DNA of 64,000 bases from Cupriavidus consociatus. GTDB lineage: Bacteria > Pseudomonadota > Gammaproteobacteria > Burkholderiales > Burkholderiaceae. Shown here one piece after another: positions 37,769 through 47,523 of the stretch. Position 1 is the first letter of the stretch; every line of letters starts with the position of its first letter. The translations under genes and the position numbers were made by a program. The stretch covers positions 62,001 to 126,000 of the forward strand of contig NZ_JAGIQA010000005.1 in the NCBI RefSeq assembly GCF_017814975.1, read 5' to 3'. The notes beneath the pieces were generated by a model, which saw nothing but the letters and a program-made list of their open reading frames with translations, did not search any database and was not told the DNA's origin.

Positions 37769-37877
37769 CCGGCGAGTGCCGTTGCGATGCGCCGTGTGGC
37801 GCACAATGCGCGCCGCTGCCGATTGTCGATGGCTCGGCGCAACACTCTGTCCGCACGCCAATCGCAAGGGACGCGAA

Positions 37878-37898
37878 TTCCACAAAACCGCCGTGGAA
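37878..37898. promoter_or_regulatory. Short dyad upstream of the dynamin-like gene
   Basis: TTCCAC-N9-GTGGAA, followed 21 bp later by an AT-rich TTATAAAAAG stretch (37919-37928) that may be the -10 of the GTPase gene. The arms are only 6 bp, so chance is possible. Nothing else is recognised in 37769-38048. Confidence 0.35.
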
Positions 37899-38048
37899 AC
37901 CTGTATTGTGTGCAGCAGTTATAAAAAGTTACAAAAATGGAACAGATTGGCTCGCCCGAGGACTGCGGCGGGCCGGCATTGCGGGAACACGGGCACGCCT
38001 CCGCCGGCGGCGGCCCCGAGGCAAAAACCGAGTCAGCCGAACAGCTCC

Positions 38049-39998
38049 ATGACAACGCTCGCCCACCAATTCGAACAATACGGCGCCTGGAGAACGGGGG
38101 TCCTCCAGTCCCTGGCCGAATTCCAGTCGTGGCTGCAGCAGCACGACCTGTACGACGCGCAGGCCGACGACCGCGTGCAGCGCATCCAGAACGTGCTGCG
38201 CAGCGACCGGCTCAAGGTCGCCTTCATTGCGGAGTTCTCGCGCGGCAAAAGCGAGCTGATCAATGCGATCTTCTTCGCCGACTACGGGCGCCGCATCCTG
38301 CCATCGTCGGCGGGCCGCACCACGATGTGCCCGACCGAGCTGCGCTACGACGAGGCCGAGCCGCCCTGCATCCGGCTGCTGCCGATCGAAACCCGGCTTC
38401 AGGACGCCTCGACCGCGGATTTTCTCGAGGCCGGCCCGTCGGCACACTGGCATACGGTGCCGCTTGACCCATCCTCGCCCGAGGGCATGCTCGAAGCCTT
38501 CCAGCACGTGGTCCAGACCGTGCGCGTGCCGCCGCAGCAAGCCGAGGCGCTGGGCCTCTACCATGAGAGCGACCCCGATGCCGCCTACGCGGTCGATGCC
38601 GAGGGCATGGTCGAGATCTCGCGCTGGCGCCATGCGGTGATCAATTTCCCGCACCCCCTGCTGCGCCAGGGGCTGGTCATCCTCGACACGCCGGGGCTGA
38701 ACGCGATCGGCACCGAGCCCGAACTGACGCTGCGCCTGATCCCCGACGCGCACGTGGTGGTGTTCGTGCTGGCTGCCGATGCCGGCGTGACCAAGAGCGA
38801 CCTTGAGCTGTGGCGCACGCACGTGGACGCCGGCCACCGGCGCGGCTGCCTGGCGGTGCTCAACAAGATCGACGGGCTGTGGGACCCGCTGCGACAGCCG
38901 TCCGAGATCGCGGGAGAGATCGGGCGGCAGGTCTCAAGCACGGCGCAGGTGCTGGGCATCGAGCAGGCGCGTGTGTATCCGGTGTCGGCGCAGAAGGGCC
39001 TGGTGGCAAAGGTCACGCACGACGACGCGCTGCTGGGGCGCAGCGGCTTGCCGGAGTTCGAGCATGTGCTCTCCGACCAGCTGATCCCGCGGCGGCGCGA
39101 CATCGTCTCGGACCAGGTCCACCGCCAGGCGCAGGACATGGCCCGGGCCGCGCAGCAGCTGCTGCAGAGCCGCCGCCGCGATATCGTCGAGCAGCTGTTC
39201 GAGCTGCGGGGGCTGCGCGGCAAGAACCACGCGATGGTCAAGCACATGCTGATGCGCGTGCAGGGCGAGAAGGACGAGTTCGAGCAGAGCATCAGCAAGT
39301 TCCAGGCGCTGCGGCTGGTGTTCGGCCGCCACAGCGCCGACATCATCAAGAGCCTGCAGCTGCGCGACGTGCGCCGGACCATGCGGGCGGCGCGCGAGCA
39401 GATGAAGGAGCGCTTCTTCTCGCGCGGCCTGCGCGAGGACATGGACGCGCTGTTCGCCCAGCTCACCGCGCTGGTGACCGATGCCGACAGCAAGATCGGG
39501 CAGCTGCACCAGCTGATCGAAAGCATGTACCGGCGCTTCAATGCCGAGCATGGCTTCACGCTGCCCGCGCCGATGCAGTTCACCGCCGAGCGCTACGTGG
39601 CCGAGCTGCAGGAAACGCTGCGGCTGGTGCATGCGCACTTCGGCACGGTCAGCATGCTGACGCGCTCGCGGCCGCAACTGGTGCAGAACGCATTCAGCAC
39701 CATGGCCAGCCGCGTGCTGGAAAACTTCCGCGACCTGAATCGCGATATCGAGGTGTGGCTCAAATCGGTGATGACGCCGCTGGAAGCGCAGGTGCGCGAG
39801 CACCAGAAGCAGCTGCGCCGGCGCGTCGATTCGATCGAGCGCATCCATGAAGCGACCGATACGCTGGAAAGCCGTATTGCGCAGCTCGAGGAAGTACTGA
39901 ACGGGCTGGACGAGCGCAGCGGGAAGATCGAGGGGTTTGCGCAGCGGTTGCTGCGGCCGGCGACCGGGACGGAGCAAGCGAGCCTGGCGGTGGCGTGA
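38049..39998 (+). CDS. Dynamin-like large GTPase
   Basis: 649 residues from ATG 38049. GTPase domain: G1 EFSRGKSE (Gly66, Lys67, Ser68), a G2-like Thr in the following loop RTTMCPTE, G3 DTPGL (from Asp213), G4 NKID (Asn272-Asp275). The second half is helical and charged: a stalk-like region 340-560 (SISKFQALRLVFGRHSADI) and a coiled coil to about 635 (RIHEATDTLESRIAQLEEVLNGL). No transmembrane helix or clear membrane paddle is seen. Bacterial dynamin-like proteins remodel or protect membranes; the role here is unknown. It lies alone between mutM and mutY with its own upstream region and a terminator. Confidence 0.8.
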   Translation: MTTLAHQFEQYGAWRTGVLQSLAEFQSWLQQHDLYDAQADDRVQRIQNVLRSDRLKVAFIAEFSRGKSELINAIFFADYGRRILPSSAGRTTMCPTELRYDEAEPPCIRLLPIETRLQDASTADFLEAGPSAHWHTVPLDPSSPEGMLEAFQHVVQTVRVPPQQAEALGLYHESDPDAAYAVDAEGMVEISRWRHAVINFPHPLLRQGLVILDTPGLNAIGTEPELTLRLIPDAHVVVFVLAADAGVTKSDLELWRTHVDAGHRRGCLAVLNKIDGLWDPLRQPSEIAGEIGRQVSSTAQVLGIEQARVYPVSAQKGLVAKVTHDDALLGRSGLPEFEHVLSDQLIPRRRDIVSDQVHRQAQDMARAAQQLLQSRRRDIVEQLFELRGLRGKNHAMVKHMLMRVQGEKDEFEQSISKFQALRLVFGRHSADIIKSLQLRDVRRTMRAAREQMKERFFSRGLREDMDALFAQLTALVTDADSKIGQLHQLIESMYRRFNAEHGFTLPAPMQFTAERYVAELQETLRLVHAHFGTVSMLTRSRPQLVQNAFSTMASRVLENFRDLNRDIEVWLKSVMTPLEAQVREHQKQLRRRVDSIERIHEATDTLESRIAQLEEVLNGLDERSGKIEGFAQRLLRPATGTEQASLAVA

Positions 39999-40044
39999 CC
40001 GGAAGCGGCTGACGGGAATCGATTTCCGCGCCGGTATATCATGT

Positions 40045-40072
40045 AGCGCCGCGCATAGCGGCGCTTTTTTTT
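40045..40072 (+). terminator. Terminator of the dynamin-like gene
   Basis: AGCGCCGC (40045-40052), loop GCATA, GCGGCGCT (40058-40065), then eight T. A strong intrinsic terminator that also argues against a mutY start at 40071. Confidence 0.9.
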
Positions 40073-40124
40073 GATGCAAAACGCCGGTCGTCAACACCAG
40101 GCGTCACACCACTGGCCGTACTCC

Positions 40125-41297
40125 ATGCCCCGCAAGTCCGCCCCCCGAGCTACCGCAGCCATTCCCGACGACATCCACGTGCCCCCCGATTTCGGCGCAC
40201 GGGTCGTCAACTGGCAACGCGTCCACGGCCGGCACGACCTGCCATGGCAGAACACGCGCGACGCCTACCGCATCTGGCTGTCGGAAATCATGCTGCAGCA
40301 GACCCAGGTCAGCGCGGTGATCGAATATTTCCAGCGCTTTGTCGCCACGTTGCCGACGGTGCAGGCATTGGCCGCTGCGCCTGCCGACCAGGTGATGGCG
40401 CTTTGGGCCGGGCTCGGATATTACTCGCGCGCGCGCAACCTGCACCGCTGCGCCATGCAGGTGGTCAGCGAGCACGGCGGCGTTTTTCCGACCGATCCCG
40501 CGGTGCTGGCGACGCTGCCCGGCATCGGCCGCTCGACCGCGGCGGCGATCGCCGCTTTCAGCGCCGGCGTGCGCTCGCCGATTCTCGACGGCAACGTCAA
40601 GCGCGTGTTTGCGCGCTGCTTCGGCATCCATGGCCATCCGGGCGAGCGCGCGGTGGAAACGCGCATGTGGCAGCTGGCGGGGATCGCGCTGCCCGCAGCG
40701 GGCCCGCGCCAGGCCGAAGACATGATCGCCTATACGCAAGGACTGATGGATCTCGGCGCGACGATCTGCTCGCGCGGCAAGCCGGCGTGCCTGGCCGATG
40801 CCGGCGCGTGCCCGCTGTCCGCCGGCTGCGTGGCGCGCCGCGAAGGGTTGACTGGCGTGCTGCCCACGCCAAAGCCGCGCGCCGCGATCCCCGAGCGCAG
40901 CACGGTGATGCTGATGGTACGGCGCGAGCGTGAAGTGTTGTTGCGGCTGCGCCCTGACAGCGGCATCTGGGGCGGCCTGTGGAGCCTGCCGGAGATGGCG
41001 GTCGACACCGTGCCCTTCGATGCGGAAGCCGCCGAAGCCGCCGCGCTCGACTACGCCCGAGCCTACGGTGCCCCCGTGCGCGCCGCGATGGCGGGCGAAC
41101 TGACCCATGTCTTCACGCACTTCCGCCTGTTGATCCGCGCGATTCGCGTCGATGTGGGCGCAGGGGACTTGCTGGTGCGGGACAGCGCCACGGATGCCGC
41201 GCAACGCTGGCTCTCGCTCGACGATCTCGATGCGTTGGGCACGCCCGCGCCGGTGCGCAGGCTGCTGGAAGACCAGGCCCACGGCGGGCTGTTCTGA
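40125..41297 (+). CDS. mutY: A/G-specific adenine glycosylase
   Basis: 390 residues from ATG 40125. Catalytic Glu54 (SEIMLQQTQV), helix-hairpin-helix LPGIGRSTAAAI (121-132) and Asp155 (ILDGNVKRV) are present, and the C-terminal NUDIX-like domain (about 265-385) reads 8-oxoG. The iron-sulfur loop has four Cys, 215, 222, 229 and 235, but the middle spacing is six residues instead of the usual two (C-x6-C-x6-C-x5-C). It excises A opposite 8-oxoG, partner of mutM. Confidence 0.94.
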   Translation: MPRKSAPRATAAIPDDIHVPPDFGARVVNWQRVHGRHDLPWQNTRDAYRIWLSEIMLQQTQVSAVIEYFQRFVATLPTVQALAAAPADQVMALWAGLGYYSRARNLHRCAMQVVSEHGGVFPTDPAVLATLPGIGRSTAAAIAAFSAGVRSPILDGNVKRVFARCFGIHGHPGERAVETRMWQLAGIALPAAGPRQAEDMIAYTQGLMDLGATICSRGKPACLADAGACPLSAGCVARREGLTGVLPTPKPRAAIPERSTVMLMVRREREVLLRLRPDSGIWGGLWSLPEMAVDTVPFDAEAAEAAALDYARAYGAPVRAAMAGELTHVFTHFRLLIRAIRVDVGAGDLLVRDSATDAAQRWLSLDDLDALGTPAPVRRLLEDQAHGGLF

Positions 41298-41315
41298 AAC
41301 GGGCCCCGGCGCGGC

Positions 41316-41984
41316 TCAGACGATGTGGTTCTGCCGCATGTAGCGGTGGACGATCTCGATGCGCATGCCCGCGTCAGGCAGCGCCATCAGCATTTGCTTG
41401 GCTTTCAGCGGCACCGGCAGCAGTTCGCACAGCCGGTTGGCGACCCAGCTGGGATCGTCCCACAGGTAAGGCTCGTCGAACGGCATCCGGTCGGGCTGCT
41501 CGGCATGCAGCCGCGTCACGATCCGGCGCAGCGCGTCCAGGCACTCGCCCAGCAGTTCGAGCTTGCAGTCGATGATATCGGCGGGCAGCACCTCGGCACG
41601 CGCGACCAGCAGGCCGTCGTCGCGGGTCTCGTGGCTGATGATCCGGAAACGTTCGCGCCCGCGCGCGCGGATCAGCAGCACGCCCAGTTGCTCCATGTTG
41701 CAGTCGACGATTTCGGCCAGGCAGCCGACCGTTTCCGGCACGGTGGACTTGCCTGGCCGCGCCACTTCGTCGCCGCTTTCGATCAGGCAGGCGCCGAACG
41801 GCGTGCTGTCGCGCAGGCAGTTGCGCACCATGTCGACATAGCGCGCCTCGAACACGCGCAACGGCAGCCGGCCACCGGGAAAAAGCACGGTGTGCAGCGG
41901 GAACAGCGGGAGGTTGTCTAGCGTCTGTGGCTCGGGATCGGACCCGGCGGACGAGGTGGGGCGGTATAGGTCGGTGGAAGACAT
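41316..41984 (-). CDS. LON peptidase substrate-binding domain protein
   Basis: 222 residues. It matches the N-terminal substrate-binding (PF02190) domain of Lon: LPLFPLHTVLFPGGRLPLRVFE, FGACLIESGDEV, then LPADIIDCKLE and the C-terminal helical part. There is no AAA or protease domain, so it is the stand-alone form found widely in proteobacteria, of unknown function. It is convergent with mutY, 18 bp apart. Confidence 0.9.
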   Translation of the reverse strand: MSSTDLYRPTSSAGSDPEPQTLDNLPLFPLHTVLFPGGRLPLRVFEARYVDMVRNCLRDSTPFGACLIESGDEVARPGKSTVPETVGCLAEIVDCNMEQLGVLLIRARGRERFRIISHETRDDGLLVARAEVLPADIIDCKLELLGECLDALRRIVTRLHAEQPDRMPFDEPYLWDDPSWVANRLCELLPVPLKAKQMLMALPDAGMRIEIVHRYMRQNHIV

Positions 41985-42093
41985 GCGGTGCCAGCGTGCA
42001 TAAGGGGATGCAGTGGGATGCCAGAATGCAGCAACGGCGCGCCGCCGGACCGTACGCCACGCCGCCGCTGCCCGCAGGCACGCACGCTTGGCG

Positions 42094-42981
42094 TCAGCCC
42101 GCCGGCGCGAGCTCTCGGTGTCTCACCAGCACATTACCATGCGCGCGGAAATAGTTGGCGAGCCTTTCCGCAATATAGACCGAGCGATGCTGGCCGCCGG
42201 TACAGCCGATTGCGACGGTCAGGTAGCTGCGGTTGTCGGCGATGAAACTCGGCAGCCACTTTTCCACATAGGCGCGGATATCCTCGGCCATCGCCAGCAC
42301 CATCGGCTGCGCCTGCAGGAAATCGATCACCGGCGTGTCGCGCCCGGTCAGCGGGCGCAGCGCCAGGTCGTAATAGGGATTGGGCAGCGAGCGCACGTCG
42401 AACACCATGTCGGCGTCGCTGGGCACGCCGTGCTTGAAGCCGAAGGACTCGAACAGCAGCGTCAGGCGCTCGCTGTCGTTGCGGATCAGCTCCTTGATCC
42501 AGCTGCGCAGCGTATTGGTGCGCACATTGCTGGTATCGATGCGGTGCGCGGCCTCGGCCAGCGGGCTCAGCAGCTCGCGCTCCATTTCGATCGCTTCCAT
42601 CAGCGCGGTGTCGTTGAAGGCGGGCTCGCCCCCGGGGTTCACCACGCCGCCATCGGTGCGGATCGAAAGCGGATGCCGCCGGCGCGTCTCGGAGTAGCGC
42701 TGCACCAGCGCGTCCGTGCTGGCGGTGAGGAACAGCACCTCGACCTGGTGCTCGCCGGCGAGCGTGCGCACGGTATCGGGCAGATGATCGAGCGACTCGC
42801 GGCTGCGGATGTCGGTGGCAACGCCCAGGTGTGTATAGCCCTGGCTGGAGAGGTAGCGGGCCAGTTCCGGGATGAACTGCGCCGGCAGGTTGTCCACGCA
42901 GTAGTACCCCGCATCTTCGAGGACGTTCAGTGCGACGGACTTGCCGGAACCGGAAATGCCGGTGATGAGGATGATGCGCAT
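42094..42981 (-). CDS. rapZ: RNase adapter protein RapZ
   Basis: 295 residues. Walker A GISGSGKS (7-14), [11 protein letters not shown], Walker B-like region, and the conserved C-terminal domain ([32 protein letters not shown]) that in E. coli senses glucosamine-6-phosphate and presents sRNA GlmZ to RNase E. In betaproteobacteria it sits with ptsN and hprK, linking it to the nitrogen PTS; here psiF lies between it and hprK. Confidence 0.95.
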   Translation of the reverse strand: MRIILITGISGSGKSVALNVLEDAGYYCVDNLPAQFIPELARYLSSQGYTHLGVATDIRSRESLDHLPDTVRTLAGEHQVEVLFLTASTDALVQRYSETRRRHPLSIRTDGGVVNPGGEPAFNDTALMEAIEMERELLSPLAEAAHRIDTSNVRTNTLRSWIKELIRNDSERLTLLFESFGFKHGVPSDADMVFDVRSLPNPYYDLALRPLTGRDTPVIDFLQAQPMVLAMAEDIRAYVEKWLPSFIADNRSYLTVAIGCTGGQHRSVYIAERLANYFRAHGNVLVRHRELAPAG

Positions 42982-43052
42982 AGCAACTGAAGCATAGCAT
43001 CACGTGATGGCCGCGTCATGGCAGTGGGATGACTGCGGACCCGGAAACAACA

Positions 43053-43076
43053 ATGGCGAACCTCGCGGTTCGCCAT
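43053..43076 (-). terminator. Terminator of psiF
   Basis: ATGGCGAACC (43053-43062), TCGC, GGTTCGCCAT (43067-43076): a perfect 10-bp stem 30 bp after the psiF stop, followed on the minus strand by TTGTTGTTT. Confidence 0.7.
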
Positions 43077-43105
43077 GTCGTGGTTTGCTCGGAAGAAGAC
43101 TTGCT

Positions 43106-43438
43106 TCAGGCCGACTTCGACAGGCACTCCTTCATGTACGCCTTGTACTCGTCGCCCTTCTTGCCCTTGCCTTCCTTGCTGCAGGCCGCCATCTTTTCCT
43201 GCTGGGTCTTGGGCACCGCGTCCGGCTTGGCCGACAGGCACTGCTTCATGAACGCCTTGCGCTCGTCGCCCTTCTTGTCGCCGGCCTGCGTATTGCAGGT
43301 CTTCATCTTTTCCTGCTGCGCGGTGGGCGCCTTGGCGGCGTCCTTTGCCGGGGCCGCCGGTGCCGACGCCGACTGGGCGAAGGCCACGGATGCCAGCAGC
43401 GGGGTGACCAGCGCGCACATCGCGATCAGTTTTTTCAT
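43106..43438 (-). CDS. psiF: PsiF repeat family protein
   Basis: 110 residues from ATG 43438 with a cleavable signal peptide (MKKLIAMCALVTPLLASVAFA). The mature part has two PsiF repeats (about 41-70 and 78-107), each with QQEKM.xCxxxxxxKKGDExKAxMKxCLS, i.e. two Cys per repeat that could form disulfides in the periplasm. E. coli psiF is induced by phosphate starvation; the role is unknown. It separates hprK from rapZ and has its own terminator. GGAGAGC precedes the ATG. Confidence 0.88.
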   Translation of the reverse strand: MKKLIAMCALVTPLLASVAFAQSASAPAAPAKDAAKAPTAQQEKMKTCNTQAGDKKGDERKAFMKQCLSAKPDAVPKTQQEKMAACSKEGKGKKGDEYKAYMKECLSKSA

Positions 43439-43615
43439 GCTTGCTCTCCTTGGTGTGGAAAACATCACGGCCGCACGGTGTCAGGGCTCGCGGCGGCCTG
43501 GTAATGGGCTCGATGCCCATTACAGCACAAAACGACAGACTGGATGTCGGCGTTGACGGCGGGGGAGGCCGCCGTTGTAAGCAATTGAAAATGCGTGCGC
43601 GGGCAATCAGTCCGA

Positions 43616-44587
43616 TCAGAGCAGGCGGCCCTGGCCGCGCGAGACTGCATCGGCCTGCATCGCGGCGCGCTGGCGGTCCATGAAATCGCGCAGCGTGTCG
43701 ATGCCGCGCAGGCGCAGGATGGTGTTGCGCACCGCCGCCTCGACCAGCACGGCAAGGTTGCGGCCGGCCGCCACCTGGATCTTGACCATGTGGATCGGCA
43801 GGCCCAGCACGTCGAGGTATTGCGAATCGAGCGGCAGGCGCTCGAATTCGCCGTCGTTGCGGCGCACCAGCTGTACCACCAGCTTGATCTTCATCTTCCG
43901 GCGCACCGCGGTCTCGCCGAAGATGGTCTTGATGTCGAGCAGGCCCAGGCCGCGCACTTCGAGCAGGTTCTGCAGCAGCGGCGGGCAGCGGCCCTCGATG
44001 AAGTCGGGCCCCAGCCGTACGAAGTCGACCGCGTCGTCAGCCACCAGGCCGTGGCCGCGCGAGATCAGTTCCAGGCCGAGTTCGCTCTTGCCAAGGCCCG
44101 ATTCGCCCATGATCAGCACGCCCATGCCGAGGATGTCGAGAAACACGCCGTGCATGGTCACGCGCGGCGCGGAAATGCGCGACAGGTACAGCCGCAGGTG
44201 GTCGATCACCGCGGCCGACGACACCGGCGTGGTGAACAGCGGCGTGGAAGAACGCGTGCAGCGCAGTTCCAGGTCCGGCGGCGGCTCCATGCCGTCGGCC
44301 ACCACCAGGAAAGGCGGCTCCAGCAGGATCAGCTCGCCCATCTGGCGCTTGCGGATATCGTCGTCCAGCCGCTGGTAGTAGGTGATCTCGGGCTTGCCGA
44401 GCACCTGGATGCGGTTGGGGTGGATCAGGTTCAGGTGCCCCACAAGGTCCGCGGCAGAGGTCGCCTCGCGGGCGAATTCCACGTCGAAGGCGCGGTCCGC
44501 ACCTTCCAGGCCGGCCACCCACGAGAGCTTGAGGTCGGCTGCGTTGTCGTCGAAGATGGACTGGGAGGTGACGCCGGTGAGTTCCAT
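43616..44587 (-). CDS. hprK: HPr kinase/phosphorylase
   Basis: 323 residues. N-terminal MurF-like domain (to about 130), then the catalytic domain with His/P-loop [21 protein letters not shown] and the family signature [19 protein letters not shown]. In proteobacteria it phosphorylates HPr at the regulatory Ser, affecting the PTS and cell-surface traits rather than classic catabolite repression. It follows ptsN by 79 bp. Confidence 0.95.
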   Translation of the reverse strand: MELTGVTSQSIFDDNAADLKLSWVAGLEGADRAFDVEFAREATSAADLVGHLNLIHPNRIQVLGKPEITYYQRLDDDIRKRQMGELILLEPPFLVVADGMEPPPDLELRCTRSSTPLFTTPVSSAAVIDHLRLYLSRISAPRVTMHGVFLDILGMGVLIMGESGLGKSELGLELISRGHGLVADDAVDFVRLGPDFIEGRCPPLLQNLLEVRGLGLLDIKTIFGETAVRRKMKIKLVVQLVRRNDGEFERLPLDSQYLDVLGLPIHMVKIQVAAGRNLAVLVEAAVRNTILRLRGIDTLRDFMDRQRAAMQADAVSRGQGRLL

Positions 44588-44666
44588 GCGGGTATGACGT
44601 GTGGGGCGGTGTGCCAGGCGCTGCGCCTGTCCGGTCTGTGCCGGCCCGTTCAGGAGAGTCGGTGAA

Positions 44667-45122
44667 TCACGGATGCCATTCGGTCAGCAGCTGGTGCACG
44701 GCTTCGGAAGTGGGCAAGGTGGCCAGCCCTTCGCGCATGTCGCGGTCCGATAGCAGCTGCGCGATCTCGGACAGGATTTCCAGGTGCTGCTGCGTGGCCT
44801 GTTCCGGCACCAGCAGGAAAATCAGCAGCGATACCGGCTTGCCGTCGGGCGATTCGAACGGAATCGGCTCGGCCAGGCGCATGAAGGCAGCCAGCGGCTG
44901 CTTCAGGCCCTTGATGCGGCCGTGCGGGATCGCCACGCCAGCGCCGAGTCCGGTGGAGCCCAGCGACTCGCGCGCGAACAGGTTGTCGGTCACAGTGGCG
45001 CGCGCCACGCCATGGTTGTTCTCGAAGAGGAGCCCGGCCTGCTCGAACACACGCTTTTTGCTGGTGACGCTGACGTCGAGGGTGATGTTGCCGGGTGGCA
45101 GCAATTTGGCCAAACGATTCAT
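44667..45122 (-). CDS. ptsN: Nitrogen PTS EIIA component
   Basis: 151 residues. EIIA-fructose-like fold; phosphorylated His67 in [12 protein letters not shown], and [29 protein letters not shown]. It is the phosphate acceptor of the nitrogen-related PTS, regulating potassium transport and sigma-54-linked processes in other bacteria. It forms a cluster with hprK downstream and hpf and rpoN upstream. A TATAAT (45230-45225) lies about 100 bp upstream. Confidence 0.95.
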   Translation of the reverse strand: MNRLAKLLPPGNITLDVSVTSKKRVFEQAGLLFENNHGVARATVTDNLFARESLGSTGLGAGVAIPHGRIKGLKQPLAAFMRLAEPIPFESPDGKPVSLLIFLLVPEQATQQHLEILSEIAQLLSDRDMREGLATLPTSEAVHQLLTEWHP

Positions 45123-45416
45123 GGGCGATGCGCAGGAGTTCAGTTAGCGGGCGGATCCGCCGTTCCGCCGGGCAGTGTGTGGCTCAGGGGCTGCCGGTCG
45201 CCGGCAACGCCAAGGCGTCCGGCCATTATAGAGCAGCGGCCTCCCTCTGATTGTGCAGCGCAGCGCCGTCCCGGTGGGCCTCCGCACCTTTACCGGACGC
45301 GGGCAGGATGCGGCTCTGCATGTATGGCGCAGCATACACCCTGATGCGGCCGTTGCGAACACTCCGCCTCAAACGGGTGACAGGCCTTTGCGCTGGCGCC
45401 ACAGCGGCGCAGGCGC
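45123..45416 (-). other. Intergenic region upstream of ptsN
   Basis: The gap between ptsN and hpf is 368 bp. Besides the terminator at 45417-45441 it holds a minus-strand TATAAT at 45230-45225, probably the ptsN -10, with no convincing -35 at 16-18 bp (CAATCA). I see no other gene or repeat. Confidence 0.45.
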
Positions 45417-45441
45417 AAAAAAGCCGCGCTTTGCGCGGCTT
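45417..45441 (-). terminator. Terminator of hpf
   Basis: AAGCCGCGC (45421-45429), TTT, GCGCGGCTT (45433-45441), with A-run 45417-45422 giving six T after the stem on the minus strand, 50 bp past the hpf stop. Confidence 0.85.
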
Positions 45442-45490
45442 GCCTGTTCAGTCTTGATTCAGCGGCCCTCTGCGGGGCCACCGGGCACGC

Positions 45491-45841
45491 TCATTGCTGC
45501 ATCTGCGCTGCGGCCATCTGGTATTTGACCGCTTCGCGGTCGTGGCCTTGCACGCGGTCCTTGTAGCGCAGTACCTGACGGTCCAGCTTGTCGACTAGTG
45601 CGTCGATCGCTGCATACAGGTCTTCATGATGCGCTTCAACGAAGATGTCCTTGCCCCTGAGATGTAGATTGATTTCCGCATATTGCCGCCTGTCCTTTTC
45701 CTTGTGATTGTCGACAGAGAGCAGCACGCTAACGCCAATGACCTGATCGAAATGCCTGACGATTCGCTCCAGCTTCGTTTCCACGTACTCACGCAACGGC
45801 GGCGTGATGTCAAGGTGGTGTCCACTGATCTTGAAGTTCAT
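45491..45841 (-). CDS. hpf: Ribosome hibernation promoting factor (short HPF)
   Basis: 116 residues, the short form without the long C-terminal dimerisation domain. [24 protein letters not shown] start, and the basic face [20 protein letters not shown] and [18 protein letters not shown], as in HPF/YhbH. It binds 30S subunits in stationary phase to form 100S dimers. It lies directly downstream of rpoN, the classic proteobacterial pairing. Confidence 0.95.
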   Translation of the reverse strand: MNFKISGHHLDITPPLREYVETKLERIVRHFDQVIGVSVLLSVDNHKEKDRRQYAEINLHLRGKDIFVEAHHEDLYAAIDALVDKLDRQVLRYKDRVQGHDREAVKYQMAAAQMQQ

Positions 45842-45889
45842 AGCGCTTCTCCTTCTGAAAGAGCCTCACCAGGCAGGCGGTGGGCTCGG

Positions 45890-47368
45890 CTACAAAGACT
45901 TGCGGAGATTCACTGCGGGGATCTTCAGGGCTTCGCGATATTTGGCAACGGTGCGGCGTGCGACAACGAAGCCTTGCTCACCCAGCAGTTCGGCGATGCG
46001 ACTGTCGGAAAGGGGATTCCTCGGGTCTTCGGCTCCTATCAGTTGCTTGATCAAGGCGCGGATGGCCGTTGATGAAGCCGCGCCACCGGTTTCGGTGGAC
46101 ACGTGGCTGCCGAAGAAGTACTTAAGTTCGAAAGTACCCATCGGCGTTGCCATGTATTTATTGGTCGTCACCCGGGAGATGGTTGACTCGTGTAATCCCA
46201 GTGTATCGGCAATCTCCCGCAAAACCAAGGGGCGCATGGCGATTTCGCCGTGCGTGAAAAAGTTCTTTTGACGCTCGACAATGGCCTGCGAGACACGCAG
46301 GATCGTGTCGAACCTCTGCTGGATATTCTTGATCAGCCAGCGCGCTTCCTGCAGCTTCTGCTGCAGGCCCGCGGTTCCCGACTCGCCCTTGGCGCCGCGC
46401 AGGATCTGCGCATACATGTCGTTGATGCGCAGCCTGGGCATCACATCGGGATTGAGCTGCGCGATCCAGCCGCTGCCGCTCTTGCGCACGAACACATCGG
46501 GCACAACGAAGTCGGCTTCCGGGCGGCTGTATGCATGGCCAGGGTATGGGGCCAGCGAGCGGATCAGTTCGTGCGCGGCCTTGAGTGCAGGCTCGTCTAC
46601 CTGCAGCGCTTTTTTCAGGCGCGTGTAGTCGCGCACTGCCAGCAGTTCGAGGTGGTTGTGCACGATGTTCAGTGCCAGCTCGCGCTGCGGGTGCTGCAGC
46701 CGGCGCAATTGCAGGCCCAGGCATTCGGCCGCGTTGCGCGCGCCCACGCCCGGCGGGTCGAAGCTTTGCAGCAGCCTCAGCATCGCCTGCACTTCCTCGA
46801 TCTCGAATTCGAGCTCTTCCGGCAGTTCGGCGCAGATCTCTTCGAGCGTCGCGCTGAGGTAGCCATCGTCGTCGAGCGATTCGATCAGGAAGATGGCCAG
46901 GCCCTTGTCGCGCACCGAAATTTTCAGCGGCGTGAGCTGTTCCATCAGGTATTCGCGCAGCGTGGGCTCGGCCTCGCGCAGCTGCATCGGCGTCTTTTCG
47001 TCTTCGTCGCCTTGCGGGCGGCGCGCAAAGTCGTCAAGGCTCCAGTCGCCGCCATAGTCGTCGCCGCTGTTGCTGTCGCCGTAGCTGTCGTCATCGCCCG
47101 CGCCATCGGCGCGCGCCTCACCGTTGCCTTGCGGTTCGGCCGGTGCCGACGCCGGCGCGCTCTGCACGTTGACCGAGCCATCGGCGGCCACGCGCAGGGG
47201 GCTTTCGATCCAGTCGTTCTCGCGTTCGAGCAGGGGGTTTTCCGTGAGCGCCTGTTCGACTTCCTGCTGCAGTTCCAGCGTCGAAAGCTGCAACAGCCTG
47301 ATCGACTGCTGCAGTTGCGGAGTCAGTGCCAGGTGCTGGGAGAGGCGGAGCTGTAGCGACGGTTTCAT
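45890..47368 (-). CDS. rpoN: RNA polymerase sigma-54 factor
   Basis: 492 residues. Gln/Leu-rich region I ([23 protein letters not shown]) that contacts activators, an acidic region II (about 60-115), the core-binding domain, HTH and the C-terminal RpoN box [15 protein letters not shown]. It recognises -24/-12 promoters such as the one upstream of nrtA in this window. It lies between lptB and hpf, the standard location. Confidence 0.97.
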   Translation of the reverse strand: MKPSLQLRLSQHLALTPQLQQSIRLLQLSTLELQQEVEQALTENPLLERENDWIESPLRVAADGSVNVQSAPASAPAEPQGNGEARADGAGDDDSYGDSNSGDDYGGDWSLDDFARRPQGDEDEKTPMQLREAEPTLREYLMEQLTPLKISVRDKGLAIFLIESLDDDGYLSATLEEICAELPEELEFEIEEVQAMLRLLQSFDPPGVGARNAAECLGLQLRRLQHPQRELALNIVHNHLELLAVRDYTRLKKALQVDEPALKAAHELIRSLAPYPGHAYSRPEADFVVPDVFVRKSGSGWIAQLNPDVMPRLRINDMYAQILRGAKGESGTAGLQQKLQEARWLIKNIQQRFDTILRVSQAIVERQKNFFTHGEIAMRPLVLREIADTLGLHESTISRVTTNKYMATPMGTFELKYFFGSHVSTETGGAASSTAIRALIKQLIGAEDPRNPLSDSRIAELLGEQGFVVARRTVAKYREALKIPAVNLRKSL

Positions 47369-47523
47369 GCGACCTATTTTATGCGCATCTTTCCGTTGTT
47401 GGAACGGAAATTGCTATCAATGTCGCGGCTCGATCGACGCCGGCAGTGGGCTGGCCCACACCCAGATCATGGGGCCGAAAGCAGGGAGAATCAATGGCCT
47501 GCCGCTGCGGGCAGGCCAGTACA

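Noticed and set aside
37362..38048. N-terminal extension of the dynamin-like frame into mutM
   Set aside because: Overlaps mutM in another phase and has no similarity; the ATG at 38049 starts the conserved region.
40071..40124. mutY start at 40071
   Set aside because: It would begin inside the T-run of the preceding terminator; ATG 40125 fits better.
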